A DNA stretch of 64,000 nt from Chelativorans sp. AA-79 (GTDB lineage Bacteria > Pseudomonadota > Alphaproteobacteria > Rhizobiales > Rhizobiaceae). Within the stretch, counting starts at the first letter, position 1. Each line of letters opens with the position of its first letter. Below are positions 27,875 to 37,329 of the stretch, one piece after another. A model generated the notes under the pieces. It was not told the DNA's origin. It searched no databases and worked only from the letters and a program-made list of their open reading frames with translations. The translations under genes and the position numbers were made by a program. The DNA is taken from the NCBI RefSeq assembly GCF_029457495.1, contig NZ_CP120361.1, forward strand, positions 2,930,001 through 2,994,000. The letters are read 5' to 3'.

Positions 27875-28753
27875 ATGACAGACAAGGCCCTGCAAACACT
27901 GAATGAAAAGCTTGACCGCCTGATCGAGACGATCTCGCGCCTTGCCCCGTCTGCAGCGCCGGAGCCCCAATTCGACGCGGCGGACTGTTTCGTCTGGCAG
28001 GCGGAGACCTGCAGCCTTCTTCCCGTGCCGCATGTGAACCGGGTCGATATCAGCCTCATAAAGGGTGTCGATCGCGTGCGCGACATCCTGATCGACAACA
28101 CGCGCCGCTTTGCCGCAGGGCTGCCTGCCAACAATGCCCTTCTCTGGGGGGCCCGTGGCATGGGCAAGTCCTCGCTGGTCAAGGCCGCGCACGCACGGGT
28201 CAACCGCGCACGGGAAACGGAAGCGGGAAATCTGAAGCTCGTCGAAATCCACCGCGAGGACATTGAAAGCCTACCGAAGCTGATGACGCTCCTGAAGGAT
28301 GCGCGCTACCGCTTCATCCTGTTCTGCGACGATCTTTCCTTTGATCACGACGACACGTCCTACAAATCGCTGAAAGCCGCGCTCGAAGGCGGGGTGGAGG
28401 GGCGTCCGGACAATGTCATCCTTTATGCGACATCCAATCGCCGTCACCTGCTCCCGCGTGACATGATCGAGAACGAGCGTTCCACGGCAATCAACCCGTC
28501 GGAGGCCGTCGAGGAGAAGGTCTCCCTGTCAGACCGATTCGGCCTGTGGCTCGGCTTCCACAAATGCTCGCAGGACGAGTATCTGGCCATGATCGAAGGA
28601 TATGTCCGCTATCACGGGCTCGTGATCGATGCTGACACACTGCGCGCGGAAGCGCTGGAATGGGCAACCACGCGCGGCAGCCGGTCAGGCCGCGTCGCCT
28701 GGCAATTCATCCAGGATCTCGCCGGACGGCTGGGGCAGAAGCTGAAGGATTGA
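27875..28753 (+). CDS. DUF815 AAA-type ATPase
   Basis: 292-residue P-loop ATPase of the DUF815 family. Walker A is GARGMGKSS near residue 93, Walker B is RFILFCDDLSF near 148, and ILYATSNRRHLLPRDM near 190 is the sensor-1 region followed by the family's NE..ST block. DUF815 proteins have no settled role. Divergent from yajC; convergent with the NlpD-like gene with 19 bases between stops. An AGGA site lies 8 bases before the ATG. Confidence 0.9.
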   Translation: MTDKALQTLNEKLDRLIETISRLAPSAAPEPQFDAADCFVWQAETCSLLPVPHVNRVDISLIKGVDRVRDILIDNTRRFAAGLPANNALLWGARGMGKSSLVKAAHARVNRARETEAGNLKLVEIHREDIESLPKLMTLLKDARYRFILFCDDLSFDHDDTSYKSLKAALEGGVEGRPDNVILYATSNRRHLLPRDMIENERSTAINPSEAVEEKVSLSDRFGLWLGFHKCSQDEYLAMIEGYVRYHGLVIDADTLRAEALEWATTRGSRSGRVAWQFIQDLAGRLGQKLKD

Positions 28754-28772
28754 GCGGGCGGCCCCTGCCGTC

Positions 28773-29957
28773 TCAGCGCAGATATGTCATGGGATCGACA
28801 GGGCTCGTCCCCTTGCGCACCTCGAAATGCAGCTTCGGCCGTTCGGCATCGCCCGTCATGCCGGAAAGCGCGATCTCCTGGCCTCGGCGCACCTTGTCGC
28901 CACGCTTCACCTTCAGTTCCGAAGCGTGGCCATAGACCGTGACGAGCCCGTCCTCGTGGCGCACGAGAACCGTGTTGCCGAAGCCCTTCAGGCCGTCACC
29001 GGCATAGATGACCACGCCGTTCTCCGCCGCGTGTACGGCGGTTCCCTCGGGCACCGCGATATCCACGCCGTCGTTCTTTCGTCCGCCATTGCTGCCGAAG
29101 CTGCCGATGACACGCCCCTGGGCAGGCCAGCGGAGCCGGCCGACTCCGGTCGCTTCGGGCGTGAGGGCCGCGACCTCTGTCTGATCCACGGCTTCCACTG
29201 CCTTGGGCTTCGATTCGGCGGGCGGCGTGTAGGCGGTGACCTTCGGCTCCTCTTCCGCCTCGGGTTTCTTCGTGTTGGCAGCGACGACCGGCTTCTGCGC
29301 AGCAGGCTTGGCGGACGGCGTCGCGCTGACGTTCACCGGATCCGACTTGCGGGCAGGCGCCGCGGAAGCCACGGCCGTCGAGGCTCCGGGAATTGCCAGC
29401 TCCTGGCCGATGCGGATCGAGCCGTCACCAAGACCGTTCGCCTGCTTCAGCCGGTCCACGCTTACGCCGGTCCGGCGTGAGATCGCATAAAGCGTGTCGC
29501 CGGAGGCGACCGTGTAGGTGCCGCCCTGCGCCTGAGGTTTGGGAGCCTGCGGCACAGCTGCCATTTGCCCCCCCGAACTGCGCGGCTGCTCCACGGGCGC
29601 CGGCGCTGCGGCTGACCGCGATGCGCCGCCGGGCGGGGGAAGCGGCGAGGACGAAACATTCGAGGACACCGGCGCCGCGCTGGTCGAAGCGCCATAGGTG
29701 GGCGCCGAGGGCGGCGGCAGCGAAGAGACGGGAGCGGCGGGCTGCAGGATCCCGCCTCCGCCGACATCCGCTTTCGGCCGCACGACGTCACCCGGATAAG
29801 GCTGATTCGCCTGGGCGACGGTGACGGGCGCCGTCGAGCTGGTGGTGAGGCCGTCGGTGAAATTCGTGGAGCTGCACCCGGCCAATCCTCCGATCAGGAG
29901 AACCGCCGCACCCCTGCCAAGCAATGTCCTGTGCCGCTGTGTGATTCCCAAGAGCAT
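28773..29957 (-). CDS. NlpD-like lipoprotein, LysM plus degenerate LytM domain
   Basis: 394 residues. Lipobox LAGC with the lipidated cysteine at 28, a long Pro/Ser/Ala-rich linker, one LysM peptidoglycan-binding domain (about 147-190), a second Lys/Pro/Ala linker, and a C-terminal M23 domain. The M23 zinc site is broken: the HxxxD motif reads NDGVD (N295, D299) and the HxH motif reads KLH (375-377). This is the pattern of NlpD/EnvC-type amidase activators rather than enzymes. It closes the tatA-serS-surE-pcm-nlpD run, matching the surE-pcm-nlpD order of other proteobacteria. Confidence 0.88.
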   Translation of the reverse strand: MLLGITQRHRTLLGRGAAVLLIGGLAGCSSTNFTDGLTTSSTAPVTVAQANQPYPGDVVRPKADVGGGGILQPAAPVSSLPPPSAPTYGASTSAAPVSSNVSSSPLPPPGGASRSAAAPAPVEQPRSSGGQMAAVPQAPKPQAQGGTYTVASGDTLYAISRRTGVSVDRLKQANGLGDGSIRIGQELAIPGASTAVASAAPARKSDPVNVSATPSAKPAAQKPVVAANTKKPEAEEEPKVTAYTPPAESKPKAVEAVDQTEVAALTPEATGVGRLRWPAQGRVIGSFGSNGGRKNDGVDIAVPEGTAVHAAENGVVIYAGDGLKGFGNTVLVRHEDGLVTVYGHASELKVKRGDKVRRGQEIALSGMTGDAERPKLHFEVRKGTSPVDPMTYLR

Positions 29958-30061
29958 GAGGCTACCCGCGCATTCCCATTGTTCGGGCTCATTATAAAGC
30001 GCGTTAATCTTACTGGGCAGTTAAGCAACCCGAGATTTCAGCGTCGATTTCACCCAATCGG

Positions 30062-30712
30062 TCAGAGAGCCTGGGCGACACCCTTGGTGAGGGGCTGCAA
30101 ACGGACGGGTTCCAGATCCTCGCGCTCGAACCTGCTGCCGATCTTGGTGAACCTGCTCATCATCTGCACGTCATCGCCCGGCCCCACCGGTGCCACCATG
30201 ATGCCGCCGCTGGCAAGGCAGTCGACGAAGCGGCGAGGCGGTTCCTCGAAAGCGGCCCATGAGACGATGCGATCGAACGGCCCGTCGCTCGCCCCTTCGC
30301 TTCCATCCGCCTGGCGCACGATGACGTTGGAAAGGTTGAAAGCCTCATGACGCTGGTGCGCCTGCTCGCAAAGCGTCCTGTAGCGGTCGAGGGTCAGGAC
30401 CCGTCCCGCCATGCGCGCCATGACAGCCGAGGTATAGCCCGAGCCTGTACCGATCTCGAGCACGCGCAGGCCGGGCTGTAGATCGAGGGCATTGAGCACG
30501 GAGCCATGCAGATCGCAGGACTCCAGCGTCTCGCCGCACTCGATCGGCACCGTGCGGTTGGACCAGGCCCGGCCCTTCCATTCCGCCGGCACGAAGCCGC
30601 TGCGCGGCGTGGCCTCCATGGCCGCAAAAAGCTCCTTCGAAGCCACGTTGCGCGCGCGCATGCGCAGCATGAAGGCGGCGAAGCCCTCGCGCTCCTCCTC
30701 TCCGGTGGTCAT
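30062..30712 (-). CDS. pcm: protein-L-isoaspartate O-methyltransferase
   Basis: SAM-dependent enzyme that starts repair of isoaspartyl residues in aged proteins. 216 residues; the SAM-binding motif is [18 protein letters not shown], with the family block [13 protein letters not shown] ahead of it and [14 protein letters not shown] after it. The start overlaps the surE stop by 4 bases, so translation is coupled. It is somewhat shorter and more diverged than E. coli Pcm, as in other Rhizobiales. Confidence 0.93.
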   Translation of the reverse strand: MTTGEEEREGFAAFMLRMRARNVASKELFAAMEATPRSGFVPAEWKGRAWSNRTVPIECGETLESCDLHGSVLNALDLQPGLRVLEIGTGSGYTSAVMARMAGRVLTLDRYRTLCEQAHQRHEAFNLSNVIVRQADGSEGASDGPFDRIVSWAAFEEPPRRFVDCLASGGIMVAPVGPGDDVQMMSRFTKIGSRFEREDLEPVRLQPLTKGVAQAL

Positions 30713-31467
30713 GCAAGCGCCTTCGTCAGCGCGCTGCGCACCTCATGCGCGGTGAGGTCCAGATGCAGCGGGGTTACGGAGACATAGCCGTCCCGCACGG
30801 CTGCCTGGTCCGTGCCCTCGCGAATCTCCGACTTCTGCCGCCCGAAGCGCAGCCAGTAATAGGGGAAGCCGCGGCCGTCGCGGCGCTCGTCGATCGACAG
30901 GCCGTGCACCAGCTTGCCCTGGGCGGTGACGCGGGTCCCCTTCACCTCCCCGGGTGCGCAGCGGGGAAAATTGACGTTCAGGAACACCCCCTGGGGCAGG
31001 TCCGTCGTCACGAGCCTTTCCAAGAGCGCGGGACCGACCGCTTCGGTGGTCTCCCACGGGATCATCCGCACATCATCGACGAAATCATAGTCCTGGCTGA
31101 ATGCGATCGAGCGGATGCCGAGCAGCGTGCCCTCCATCGCGCCCGCCACCGTGCCGGAATAGGTCACGTCATCGGCGATGTTCGTCCCGTTGTTGACGCC
31201 CGAAAGCACAAGGTCGGGCGGCGTATCCATCACCTTCCTGACAGCCATGATCACGCAGTCCGTCGGCGTGCCGCGCAACGCAAAATGGCGGTCGTCGATC
31301 CTGCGCATCCTGAGCGGCTCCGACAGCGAAAGCGAATGCGCAAAGCCGGACTGGTCGGTCTCCGGCGCCACCACCCACACGTCGTCGGACAGCGTTCTTG
31401 CGATCCGCTCGAGGACCGCCAGCCCTTCGGCGTGAATGCCGTCGTCATTGGTGAGGAGGATCCGCAC
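30709..31467 (-). CDS. surE: SurE, 5'/3'-nucleotidase (survival protein)
   Basis: Metal-dependent nucleoside monophosphate phosphatase of 252 residues. The N-terminal [16 protein letters not shown] holds the two catalytic aspartates (ND-D motif at 8-9), and [20 protein letters not shown] is the second conserved block with the metal-binding asparagine. It starts one base after the serS stop and overlaps pcm by 4 bases. Confidence 0.96.
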   Translation of the reverse strand: MRILLTNDDGIHAEGLAVLERIARTLSDDVWVVAPETDQSGFAHSLSLSEPLRMRRIDDRHFALRGTPTDCVIMAVRKVMDTPPDLVLSGVNNGTNIADDVTYSGTVAGAMEGTLLGIRSIAFSQDYDFVDDVRMIPWETTEAVGPALLERLVTTDLPQGVFLNVNFPRCAPGEVKGTRVTAQGKLVHGLSIDERRDGRGFPYYWLRFGRQKSEIREGTDQAAVRDGYVSVTPLHLDLTAHEVRSALTKALA

Positions 31468-31468
31468 G

Positions 31469-32767
31469 TCAGCTCCTTGCCGGTTCGATCTTCTTCAGCC
31501 CGCCCATATAAGGCTGCAGGATTTCAGGAATGCTAATGCTGCCGTCCTCGTTCTGGTAATTTTCCATGACCGCGATCAGCGCCCGACCGACAGCGGTGCC
31601 CGAGCCGTTGAGCGTGTGGACAAAGCGCGGCTGCTTGTCGCCCGCCGCGCGATAGCGCGCGTTCATGCGCCGGGCCTGGAAGTCGCCGCAGACGGAGCAG
31701 GACGAGATCTCACGATAAGTCTTCTGGCCGGGCAGCCAGACCTCGATATCGTAAGTTTTCCGGGCACCGAAACCCATGTCCCCGGTGCACAGCACCACCG
31801 TACGATACGGCAGATCAAGCCGCTTCAGCACCTCTTCGGCGCAGGCGGTCATGCGCTCATGCTCTTCCATCGAGCTCTCGGCATCGGTGATGGACACGAG
31901 CTCGACTTTGTAGAACTGGTGCTGGCGCAGCATGCCTCGCGTATCCCGCCCCGCCGAACCGGCTTCCGAGCGGAAGCAGGGCGTGAGCGCCGTGAAGCGC
32001 AGCGGGAGCTTTTCCGCGTCGAGGATTTCCTCGCGCACGAGATTGGTGAGCGGGACTTCGGCGGTGGGGATCATCCAGCGGCCGTCGGTGGTGCGGAACT
32101 GATCCTCCGCGAATTTCGGCAACTGCCCCGTGCCGAACAGCGCCTCGTCGCGCACCAGAAGCGGCGGCTGCACCTCCGTATAGCCGTGCTCCGTCGTATG
32201 CAGATCCAGCATGAATTGACCGAGCGCGCGTTCGAGGCGGGCGAGCGTACCCGTGAGTACGGTGAAGCGCGCGCCGGAAAGCTTTGCGGCCCGCTCGAAA
32301 TCCATGAGGCCGAGCGCCTCGCCGATCTCGAAATGCTCCTTCGCCCAGTTGGGGACCTCCGCCTTGCCGCTCCTGCGGATTTCCACATTGGCGGTCTCGT
32401 CCGGCCCCACCGGGACATCGTCGAGCGGTATGTTGGGGATGCCCGCAAGCAGGTCGCGCAACGCCTCGTCCAACTCGCGCTCCCGCGCCTCGCCGTCCTG
32501 GACGAAGCTCTTGAGCTCGGCCACCTCGGCTTTCAGGCGCTCGGCCGTCTCCTTGTCGCCGGCGCCCATAGCCTTGCCGATCTCTTTGGAGGCGGCATTG
32601 CGGCGCTCCTGCGCTTCCTGGAGCTTCGTCAAATGGCTGCGGCGCGCCTCGTCGGCGGCGATGATCGCATCAACCATGGATCGCGCCCCGCCCCCGTCCT
32701 GTCCGCGCTTCTCAAGAGCGTGCACGAGAGCATCGGTGTTCTCGCGAATCCATCGAATATCGAGCAT
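31469..32767 (-). CDS. serS: seryl-tRNA synthetase
   Basis: Class II synthetase, 432 residues. An N-terminal coiled-coil arm (about 30-110, with [23 protein letters not shown] heptads) reaches the long variable arm of tRNA-Ser. The core has motif 2 ([25 protein letters not shown]) and motif 3 ([19 protein letters not shown]). It sits between tatC, 63 bases upstream, and surE, one base downstream. Confidence 0.97.
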   Translation of the reverse strand: MLDIRWIRENTDALVHALEKRGQDGGGARSMVDAIIAADEARRSHLTKLQEAQERRNAASKEIGKAMGAGDKETAERLKAEVAELKSFVQDGEARERELDEALRDLLAGIPNIPLDDVPVGPDETANVEIRRSGKAEVPNWAKEHFEIGEALGLMDFERAAKLSGARFTVLTGTLARLERALGQFMLDLHTTEHGYTEVQPPLLVRDEALFGTGQLPKFAEDQFRTTDGRWMIPTAEVPLTNLVREEILDAEKLPLRFTALTPCFRSEAGSAGRDTRGMLRQHQFYKVELVSITDAESSMEEHERMTACAEEVLKRLDLPYRTVVLCTGDMGFGARKTYDIEVWLPGQKTYREISSCSVCGDFQARRMNARYRAAGDKQPRFVHTLNGSGTAVGRALIAVMENYQNEDGSISIPEILQPYMGGLKKIEPARS

Positions 32768-32830
32768 GATTCAAAATCCGGGTGTGAAAAGGCCTTCGGA
32801 CCACCCGGAAGGAGAATCAAGCCGAGGGAA

Positions 32831-33694
32831 TCAGGCCGGGCCCGTGCCGGCATCCGCCGAGGCCGGGCTGCTCTCCTCCGCCTCAGCGGCTTCGGCAGCC
32901 TGCCTTTGTTCCTCGCGTTTGCGCTCCACCATCCGGGCGCTCCAGATGGAAATCTCGTAGAGAATGATGGTTGGAAGCGCAAGACCGATCTGGCTCACCG
33001 GATCGGGAGGCGTCAGAACGGCGGCGACCACGAAGGCGATCACGATCGCGACCTTGCGCTTGTCAGCCAGCGCCTGGGAGGAAAGAAGTCCCACACGCGC
33101 CAACAGCGTGGTCACGACGGGCAACTGGAAAACCAGCCCGAAGGACAGGATCAGCGTCATGATCAGGCCGAGATATTCGGAAACGCGCGGCAGAAGCGAT
33201 ATCTGCACTTCATTTTCCGGCCCCACCTGCTGCATGGACAGGAAGAACCACATCACCATCGGCGTGAAGAAGAAATAGACGAGGGCCGCACCGCTGAGGA
33301 ACAGGATCGGCGAGGCGATCAGGAACGGCACGAACGCCCGCCTCTCGTTGCGATAAAGCCCCGGCGCGACGAACTTGTAGACCTGCGTGGCGATCATCGG
33401 GAAGGCGATCACGAGACCGCCGAACATTGCAAGCTTGATCTGCGTGAAGAAGAATTCCTGCGGCGCAGTATAGATGAGATCGACCTGCTCGGAATTGAGC
33501 CCGGCCCATCGGGATGCCCACTGGAAAGGGATAACCAGCAGATTGAAGATTTCCTTGGCGAAGAAGAAGCAGACGAGGAAGGCGACAAAGAACGCGCCGA
33601 TGGCCCATATGAGCCGAGAGCGCAGCTCGATCAGATGCTCCATAAGCGGCGCCGAGGATTTTTCCACCTCGTCTTCGTCGTCCCTGGCATTCAC
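32831..33694 (-). CDS. tatC: TatC, Tat translocase receptor core
   Basis: Recognises twin-arginine signal peptides of folded proteins for export. 287 residues with six membrane helices. The cytoplasmic N-terminus has the conserved MEHLIELRSRL, the first cytoplasmic loop has KFVAPGLYRNERR, and LTPPDPVSQIGLALPTIILYE lies near the last helices. The C-terminus has an extra Glu/Ala-rich tail. It overlaps the tatB stop by 4 bases. Confidence 0.96.
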   Translation of the reverse strand: MNARDDEDEVEKSSAPLMEHLIELRSRLIWAIGAFFVAFLVCFFFAKEIFNLLVIPFQWASRWAGLNSEQVDLIYTAPQEFFFTQIKLAMFGGLVIAFPMIATQVYKFVAPGLYRNERRAFVPFLIASPILFLSGAALVYFFFTPMVMWFFLSMQQVGPENEVQISLLPRVSEYLGLIMTLILSFGLVFQLPVVTTLLARVGLLSSQALADKRKVAIVIAFVVAAVLTPPDPVSQIGLALPTIILYEISIWSARMVERKREEQRQAAEAAEAEESSPASADAGTGPA

Positions 33695-34278
33695 GAGGCG
33701 GTTCCTGCTGTCTTCTTCTTGCGCGCGGAAGGCTTTCGAGCCGTGGCGGCCGTAGCCTTCGCAGCGGACGTCTTCTTGGCGGACGCGGGCTTTGCCGCCG
33801 GGGTTCTTTTCTTCGCGACGGCGGGTTTGGTGTCTTTGCTCGGTTCAGCCTTTGCGGCCGGCTGGGTCGCCGAAGCAGCGGAAGAGCCGCCGTCACCCGG
33901 CAGGCTGGCCGCGCCGTTCTTCAGCGGCGCCGCCGGTTCGGGTGTGGATGCAGTGCCGGTGACCGCCGGCTTCGCCTTCGCCGCCTCGCCGAGACCGTCG
34001 CGGATTTCCCGGCCGGCCTCCTCCAAGGGAGTGAAATGCTTGCGGATCTCGGCGCGGGGATCGAGCTTGCGGAAATCGTCCGCCAGTCCCTTCACGTCAT
34101 CGAGTTCGGCTTCACGCAGCGCTTCGTCGAACTGGCGACGAAAATCGCCGGCCATCGACCGCAACTTCGCCGTCGTACGGCCGAAACCGCGCAGAACACG
34201 CGGCAAATCCTTCGGCCCGACAACCACGATCAGCACGATCGCAATGACAAGTATTTCGGACCAGCCGAGATCGAGCAT
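33691..34278 (-). CDS. tatB: TatB, Tat translocase subunit
   Basis: 195 residues. One N-terminal helix MLDLGWSEILVIAIVLIVVV is followed by the conserved GPKDLPRVLRGFGR hinge and an amphipathic helix, then a long low-complexity tail rich in Lys, Ala, Pro and Ser (from about 100), as usual in alphaproteobacteria. TatB sits with TatC at the signal-peptide binding site. Starts 34 bases after the tatA stop. Confidence 0.93.
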   Translation of the reverse strand: MLDLGWSEILVIAIVLIVVVGPKDLPRVLRGFGRTTAKLRSMAGDFRRQFDEALREAELDDVKGLADDFRKLDPRAEIRKHFTPLEEAGREIRDGLGEAAKAKPAVTGTASTPEPAAPLKNGAASLPGDGGSSAASATQPAAKAEPSKDTKPAVAKKRTPAAKPASAKKTSAAKATAATARKPSARKKKTAGTAS

Positions 34279-34312
34279 CGTCTAATATTCCGAGGAACAG
34301 ACCGAGCGAAGG

Positions 34313-34528
34313 CTAGGACTTGCTCGCCTTCTGCTTCGTGTCCGTCACCGGCTCTTCGGCGCGGTGCTCGACCGTCTTCGCGTCCTCGGCCTCGTCGCCC
34401 ATTCCCTTGCGGAAGTTTTTGATGCCCTTGGCCATGTCGCCCATCAGTTCGGGGATCTTGCCGCGGCCGAACAGGAGCAGCACCACCACGAGCACGATGA
34501 GCCAGTGCCAGATTGAAAAGGAACCCAT
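34313..34528 (-). CDS. tatA: TatA, Tat translocase pore-forming subunit
   Basis: 71 residues. [20 protein letters not shown] is the membrane helix, followed by the [20 protein letters not shown] hinge and amphipathic helix and a short charged tail. Many copies gather around TatBC during transport. The orphan ABC ATPase gene ends 39 bases upstream. Confidence 0.96.
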   Translation of the reverse strand: MGSFSIWHWLIVLVVVLLLFGRGKIPELMGDMAKGIKNFRKGMGDEAEDAKTVEHRAEEPVTDTKQKASKS

Positions 34529-34567
34529 GATTGATCTCTTTACCCGTTAGAGAGGTCTTTCTCTGAT

Positions 34568-35734
34568 TTATGCGCTTTCGCGCCGTCTTTCAAACACTAG
34601 TACGTCTGCGGGGCGAACATTCAGCCATATGTCGCGGACACCGGCGGCAAGCTGGCCGGCACGGATGCGCGCGCGCACATATTCGTCCGCACCAGGTACC
34701 GCAAGCTCCAGGAGTTCCACGACGCCCAGGAAACGGCGGGAAACCACCCTCGCCTCCACCTGACCGCCGCCTTCGGCGACTTCGAAGCCGGGAAGCCGGA
34801 TCGCCACGGTCACCGCATCGCCGTCCTTTCGTCCGGGTGCGGCAAATTGGCCGACCGGGGTCTCGGCCCGGCCGCCCGCCACCCGCGCATCGAACAGGTT
34901 GAGCTCGGAGAAGAAGCCTGCCACGAAGAGATCTGCCGGCCTTAGATAGAGCTCCTCCGCAGTTCCCACCTGCACCAGCCGGCCTCCCCGCAGAAGCGCG
35001 ATCCGGTCGCCCATGCGCATGGCTTCCTCCGCGTCGTGCGTGACGACGATCGCCGTCGCCCTGCTCTGGCGCAGGATGGAGAGCGTCTCGGCCCTCACCG
35101 CGTCCTTCAAGCGCGAATCGAGGCCGGAAAAAGGCTCATCCATCAAAAGAACGGCCGGGCGGGGCGCGAGGGCGCGGGCAAGCGCCACGCGCTGCTGCTC
35201 GCCGCCGGAAAGAAGATGCGGATAGGCGGATGCGTAGCGCTCGAGCCCGACACGGGAGAGTGCGATCATCGCCTCTCGCTTTGCCTCATCCCGCGACAGC
35301 GCCGTCAGGCCGAAACGCACATTGTCCAGGATCGTGAGATGCGGGAAGAGTGCAAAATCCTGGAAGACGAGGCCGATCGAACGCTGCTCGGGCGGCAGGA
35401 AGACCTCCGGGCCCGCGATCTCGCGGTCGTTCAGGAGAACTCGCCCGGAGGTCTGCGCCTCGATACCGGCCGCAATGCGCAACAGCGTCGTCTTGCCTGA
35501 TCCCGACGGGCCCAGAAGACAGAGCACCTCGCCCGGCTCGGCCGCAAGCGACACCCGGTCGAGCGTCGTCTGGCCGGCGGCGAAACGATGGCTCACCGCC
35601 TCGAAGGCAAGCCGCGCGGCGAAGGTGACGCCGGCGGTCACCCGCGCGGGTTTCTCCACGGTCTCGTTCATCTCTGCGACGTTCTCACCCTGCCCGCTTT
35701 CCGGGAGCCTTGCCCCGGAAACAGCGTCAATCAT
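34568..35734 (-). CDS. orphan ABC transporter ATPase (FbpC/PotA/CysA-like) with TOBE-type C-terminus
   Basis: 388 residues. Walker A GPSGSGKTT, Q-loop VFQDFALFPHLT, signature LSGGEQQR, Walker B VLLMDEPFSGLD and H-loop VTHDAEEA are all intact; a C-terminal regulatory part of about 120 residues follows, as in importer ATPases for iron, spermidine or molybdate-type substrates. No permease or binding protein gene is near. The first ATG (35734) overlaps scpB by 8 bases; a Met 21 codons later (35671) is another possible start. It lies between scpB and tatA, two genes that are usual neighbours in related genomes, in the same direction and tightly packed. Substrate unknown. Confidence 0.88.
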   Translation of the reverse strand: MIDAVSGARLPESGQGENVAEMNETVEKPARVTAGVTFAARLAFEAVSHRFAAGQTTLDRVSLAAEPGEVLCLLGPSGSGKTTLLRIAAGIEAQTSGRVLLNDREIAGPEVFLPPEQRSIGLVFQDFALFPHLTILDNVRFGLTALSRDEAKREAMIALSRVGLERYASAYPHLLSGGEQQRVALARALAPRPAVLLMDEPFSGLDSRLKDAVRAETLSILRQSRATAIVVTHDAEEAMRMGDRIALLRGGRLVQVGTAEELYLRPADLFVAGFFSELNLFDARVAGGRAETPVGQFAAPGRKDGDAVTVAIRLPGFEVAEGGGQVEARVVSRRFLGVVELLELAVPGADEYVRARIRAGQLAAGVRDIWLNVRPADVLVFERRRESA

Positions 35735-36467
35735 CCTCGATCTGCGGTGTCAACAGACCGAGTTCCTCAAGGTCGATATCCGTCAGCGGATCTTCCTCGT
35801 CCGTCATGGCGTCGGGATCGGCCGGCGGCTGCGGCACGGAGAAGTTGGAGGGCATGCGCGAGGAAAGCAGGCCCGCACCCTTGAGCTCGTCGATGCCCGG
35901 CAGGTCGCGCAATTCCTCGAGCCCGAAATGGTCGAGGAACTCGGCCGTCGTGCCATAGGTCACCGGCCGGCCCGGCGTGCGGCGCCGGCCGCGCATGCGG
36001 ATCCAGCCAGTCTCGAGCAGGAGGTCGAGCGTGCCCTTGGACGTCTCGACCCCGCGGATCTCTTCGATTTCTGCGCGGGTGACGGGCTGGTGGTAGGCAA
36101 TGACGGCAAGCATCTCGAGGGCCGCGCGCGAGAGCTTTTTCTGCTGCACGGCCTCGCGGCTCATCAAAAAGGCAAGATCGCCGGCCGTCCTGAACGCCCA
36201 GGAGTCCTCCACGCGCACGAGATTCACGCCGCGGGCCTCGTAGTCCTTCCTGAGCGCGGCCATCACCGCGGGAATGTCGATGCCGTCAGGCAGGCGCTCG
36301 GCGAGCGCCTTGGAGGAGACCGGCGTGGCGCTGGCGAACACGAGGGCCTCTGCCATCCGTTTGGCCTCGGCGAAGGCGATCGCGGAGGAGGCGCGGTCTT
36401 CCGGCGCGGCTTCCGTTTCGCCCTCGGCGGCGAAGGGAATGACGTTTGCGGACGCGGTTTCGGTCAT
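35727..36467 (-). CDS. scpB: ScpB, condensin complex winged-helix subunit
   Basis: 246 residues. Two winged-helix domains: AEALVFASATPVSSKALAERL and LSRAALEMLAVIAYHQPVTRAEIEEIRGV, the latter the family's best-kept block, followed by RGRRRTPGRPVTYGTTAEFL. With ScpA and SMC it compacts and separates the chromosome. Acidic tail at the C-terminus. The start overlaps the scpA stop by 4 bases. Confidence 0.95.
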   Translation of the reverse strand: MTETASANVIPFAAEGETEAAPEDRASSAIAFAEAKRMAEALVFASATPVSSKALAERLPDGIDIPAVMAALRKDYEARGVNLVRVEDSWAFRTAGDLAFLMSREAVQQKKLSRAALEMLAVIAYHQPVTRAEIEEIRGVETSKGTLDLLLETGWIRMRGRRRTPGRPVTYGTTAEFLDHFGLEELRDLPGIDELKGAGLLSSRMPSNFSVPQPPADPDAMTDEEDPLTDIDLEELGLLTPQIEDD

Positions 36468-37312
36468 GGCGCTGTCTCTGTCTCCTCGCGGCGTTTCCGG
36501 CCGCCGCGCATGTAGATCGGCGCGAAGGGTTCCTGCTGCCTGATTTCGAGCGCCCCCTCGCGAACGAGCTCCAGCGAGGCGGCGAAGGTGCTGGCGACCG
36601 CGGTTGCCCGCTCCTCGGGCCGGGTGAGATAGGCGATCAGGAAGCGGTCGAGCGCCGTCCAGTCGGGAAGCTCGCCGATCAAGCGGGTGAGGATGTCCCG
36701 CGCCTGCTTGAGCGACCACACGCCGCGCTTGGCGATCTGCACATTGGTGACGGCGCGCCGCTGCCGCTGGCTGGCATAGGCGGTCAGCAGATCGTAGAGA
36801 GACGCCGTATAGGCGCTCTTCTTCTCCACGATCACATGCTCGGGCAGGCCGCGCGGAAAGACCTCGCGCCCGAGCCGGTTGCGGTTGATGAGGCGGGTGG
36901 CGGCATCCCGGATCGCTTCGAGCCGCTTCAACCGGAACTGCAGGAGCGCTGCCATCTCCTCGCCGGTGGGCTCCTCGTCGCCGCGCTGCTTCGGGATCAG
37001 GAGCCGCGACTTGAGATAGGCCAGCCAGGCGGCCATCACGAGGTAGTCGGCGGCAAGCTCGAGCCGCATCTTGCGCACACTCTCGATGAATTGCAGGTAC
37101 TGCTCCGCAAGCGCCAGCACGGAGATGCGCGCAAGATCCACCTTCTGGTTGCGCGCAAGATGGAGAAGCAGGTCGAGCGGTCCCTCGAAACCATTCACGT
37201 CGACGGCGAGCACCGGCTCGGAAACGCCGCGCTCGGATGCCTCCTCATCCCACAGCTTGTCCATCGGGATGGGCTTTCCCGCTTTTGCTGCTTGCTGTCC
37301 TTGCTCGGTCAA
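36464..37312 (-). CDS. scpA: ScpA, condensin kleisin subunit
   Basis: Kleisin that links SMC heads. The core begins FEGPLDLLLHLARNQKVDLARI (hallmark of ScpA) and continues with ELAADYLVMAAWLAYLKSRLL; the C-terminal winged helix includes TFAASLELVREGALEIRQ. The start is uncertain: TTG at 37312 has AGGA seven bases upstream and gives 282 residues; ATG at 37264 gives 266 and has a poor ribosome site. It lies about 17 bases after the nagZ stop and overlaps scpB by 4 bases. Confidence 0.9.
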   Translation of the reverse strand: MTEQGQQAAKAGKPIPMDKLWDEEASERGVSEPVLAVDVNGFEGPLDLLLHLARNQKVDLARISVLALAEQYLQFIESVRKMRLELAADYLVMAAWLAYLKSRLLIPKQRGDEEPTGEEMAALLQFRLKRLEAIRDAATRLINRNRLGREVFPRGLPEHVIVEKKSAYTASLYDLLTAYASQRQRRAVTNVQIAKRGVWSLKQARDILTRLIGELPDWTALDRFLIAYLTRPEERATAVASTFAASLELVREGALEIRQQEPFAPIYMRGGRKRREETETAP

Positions 37313-37329
37313 TGCCGTATCCTGCTCGA

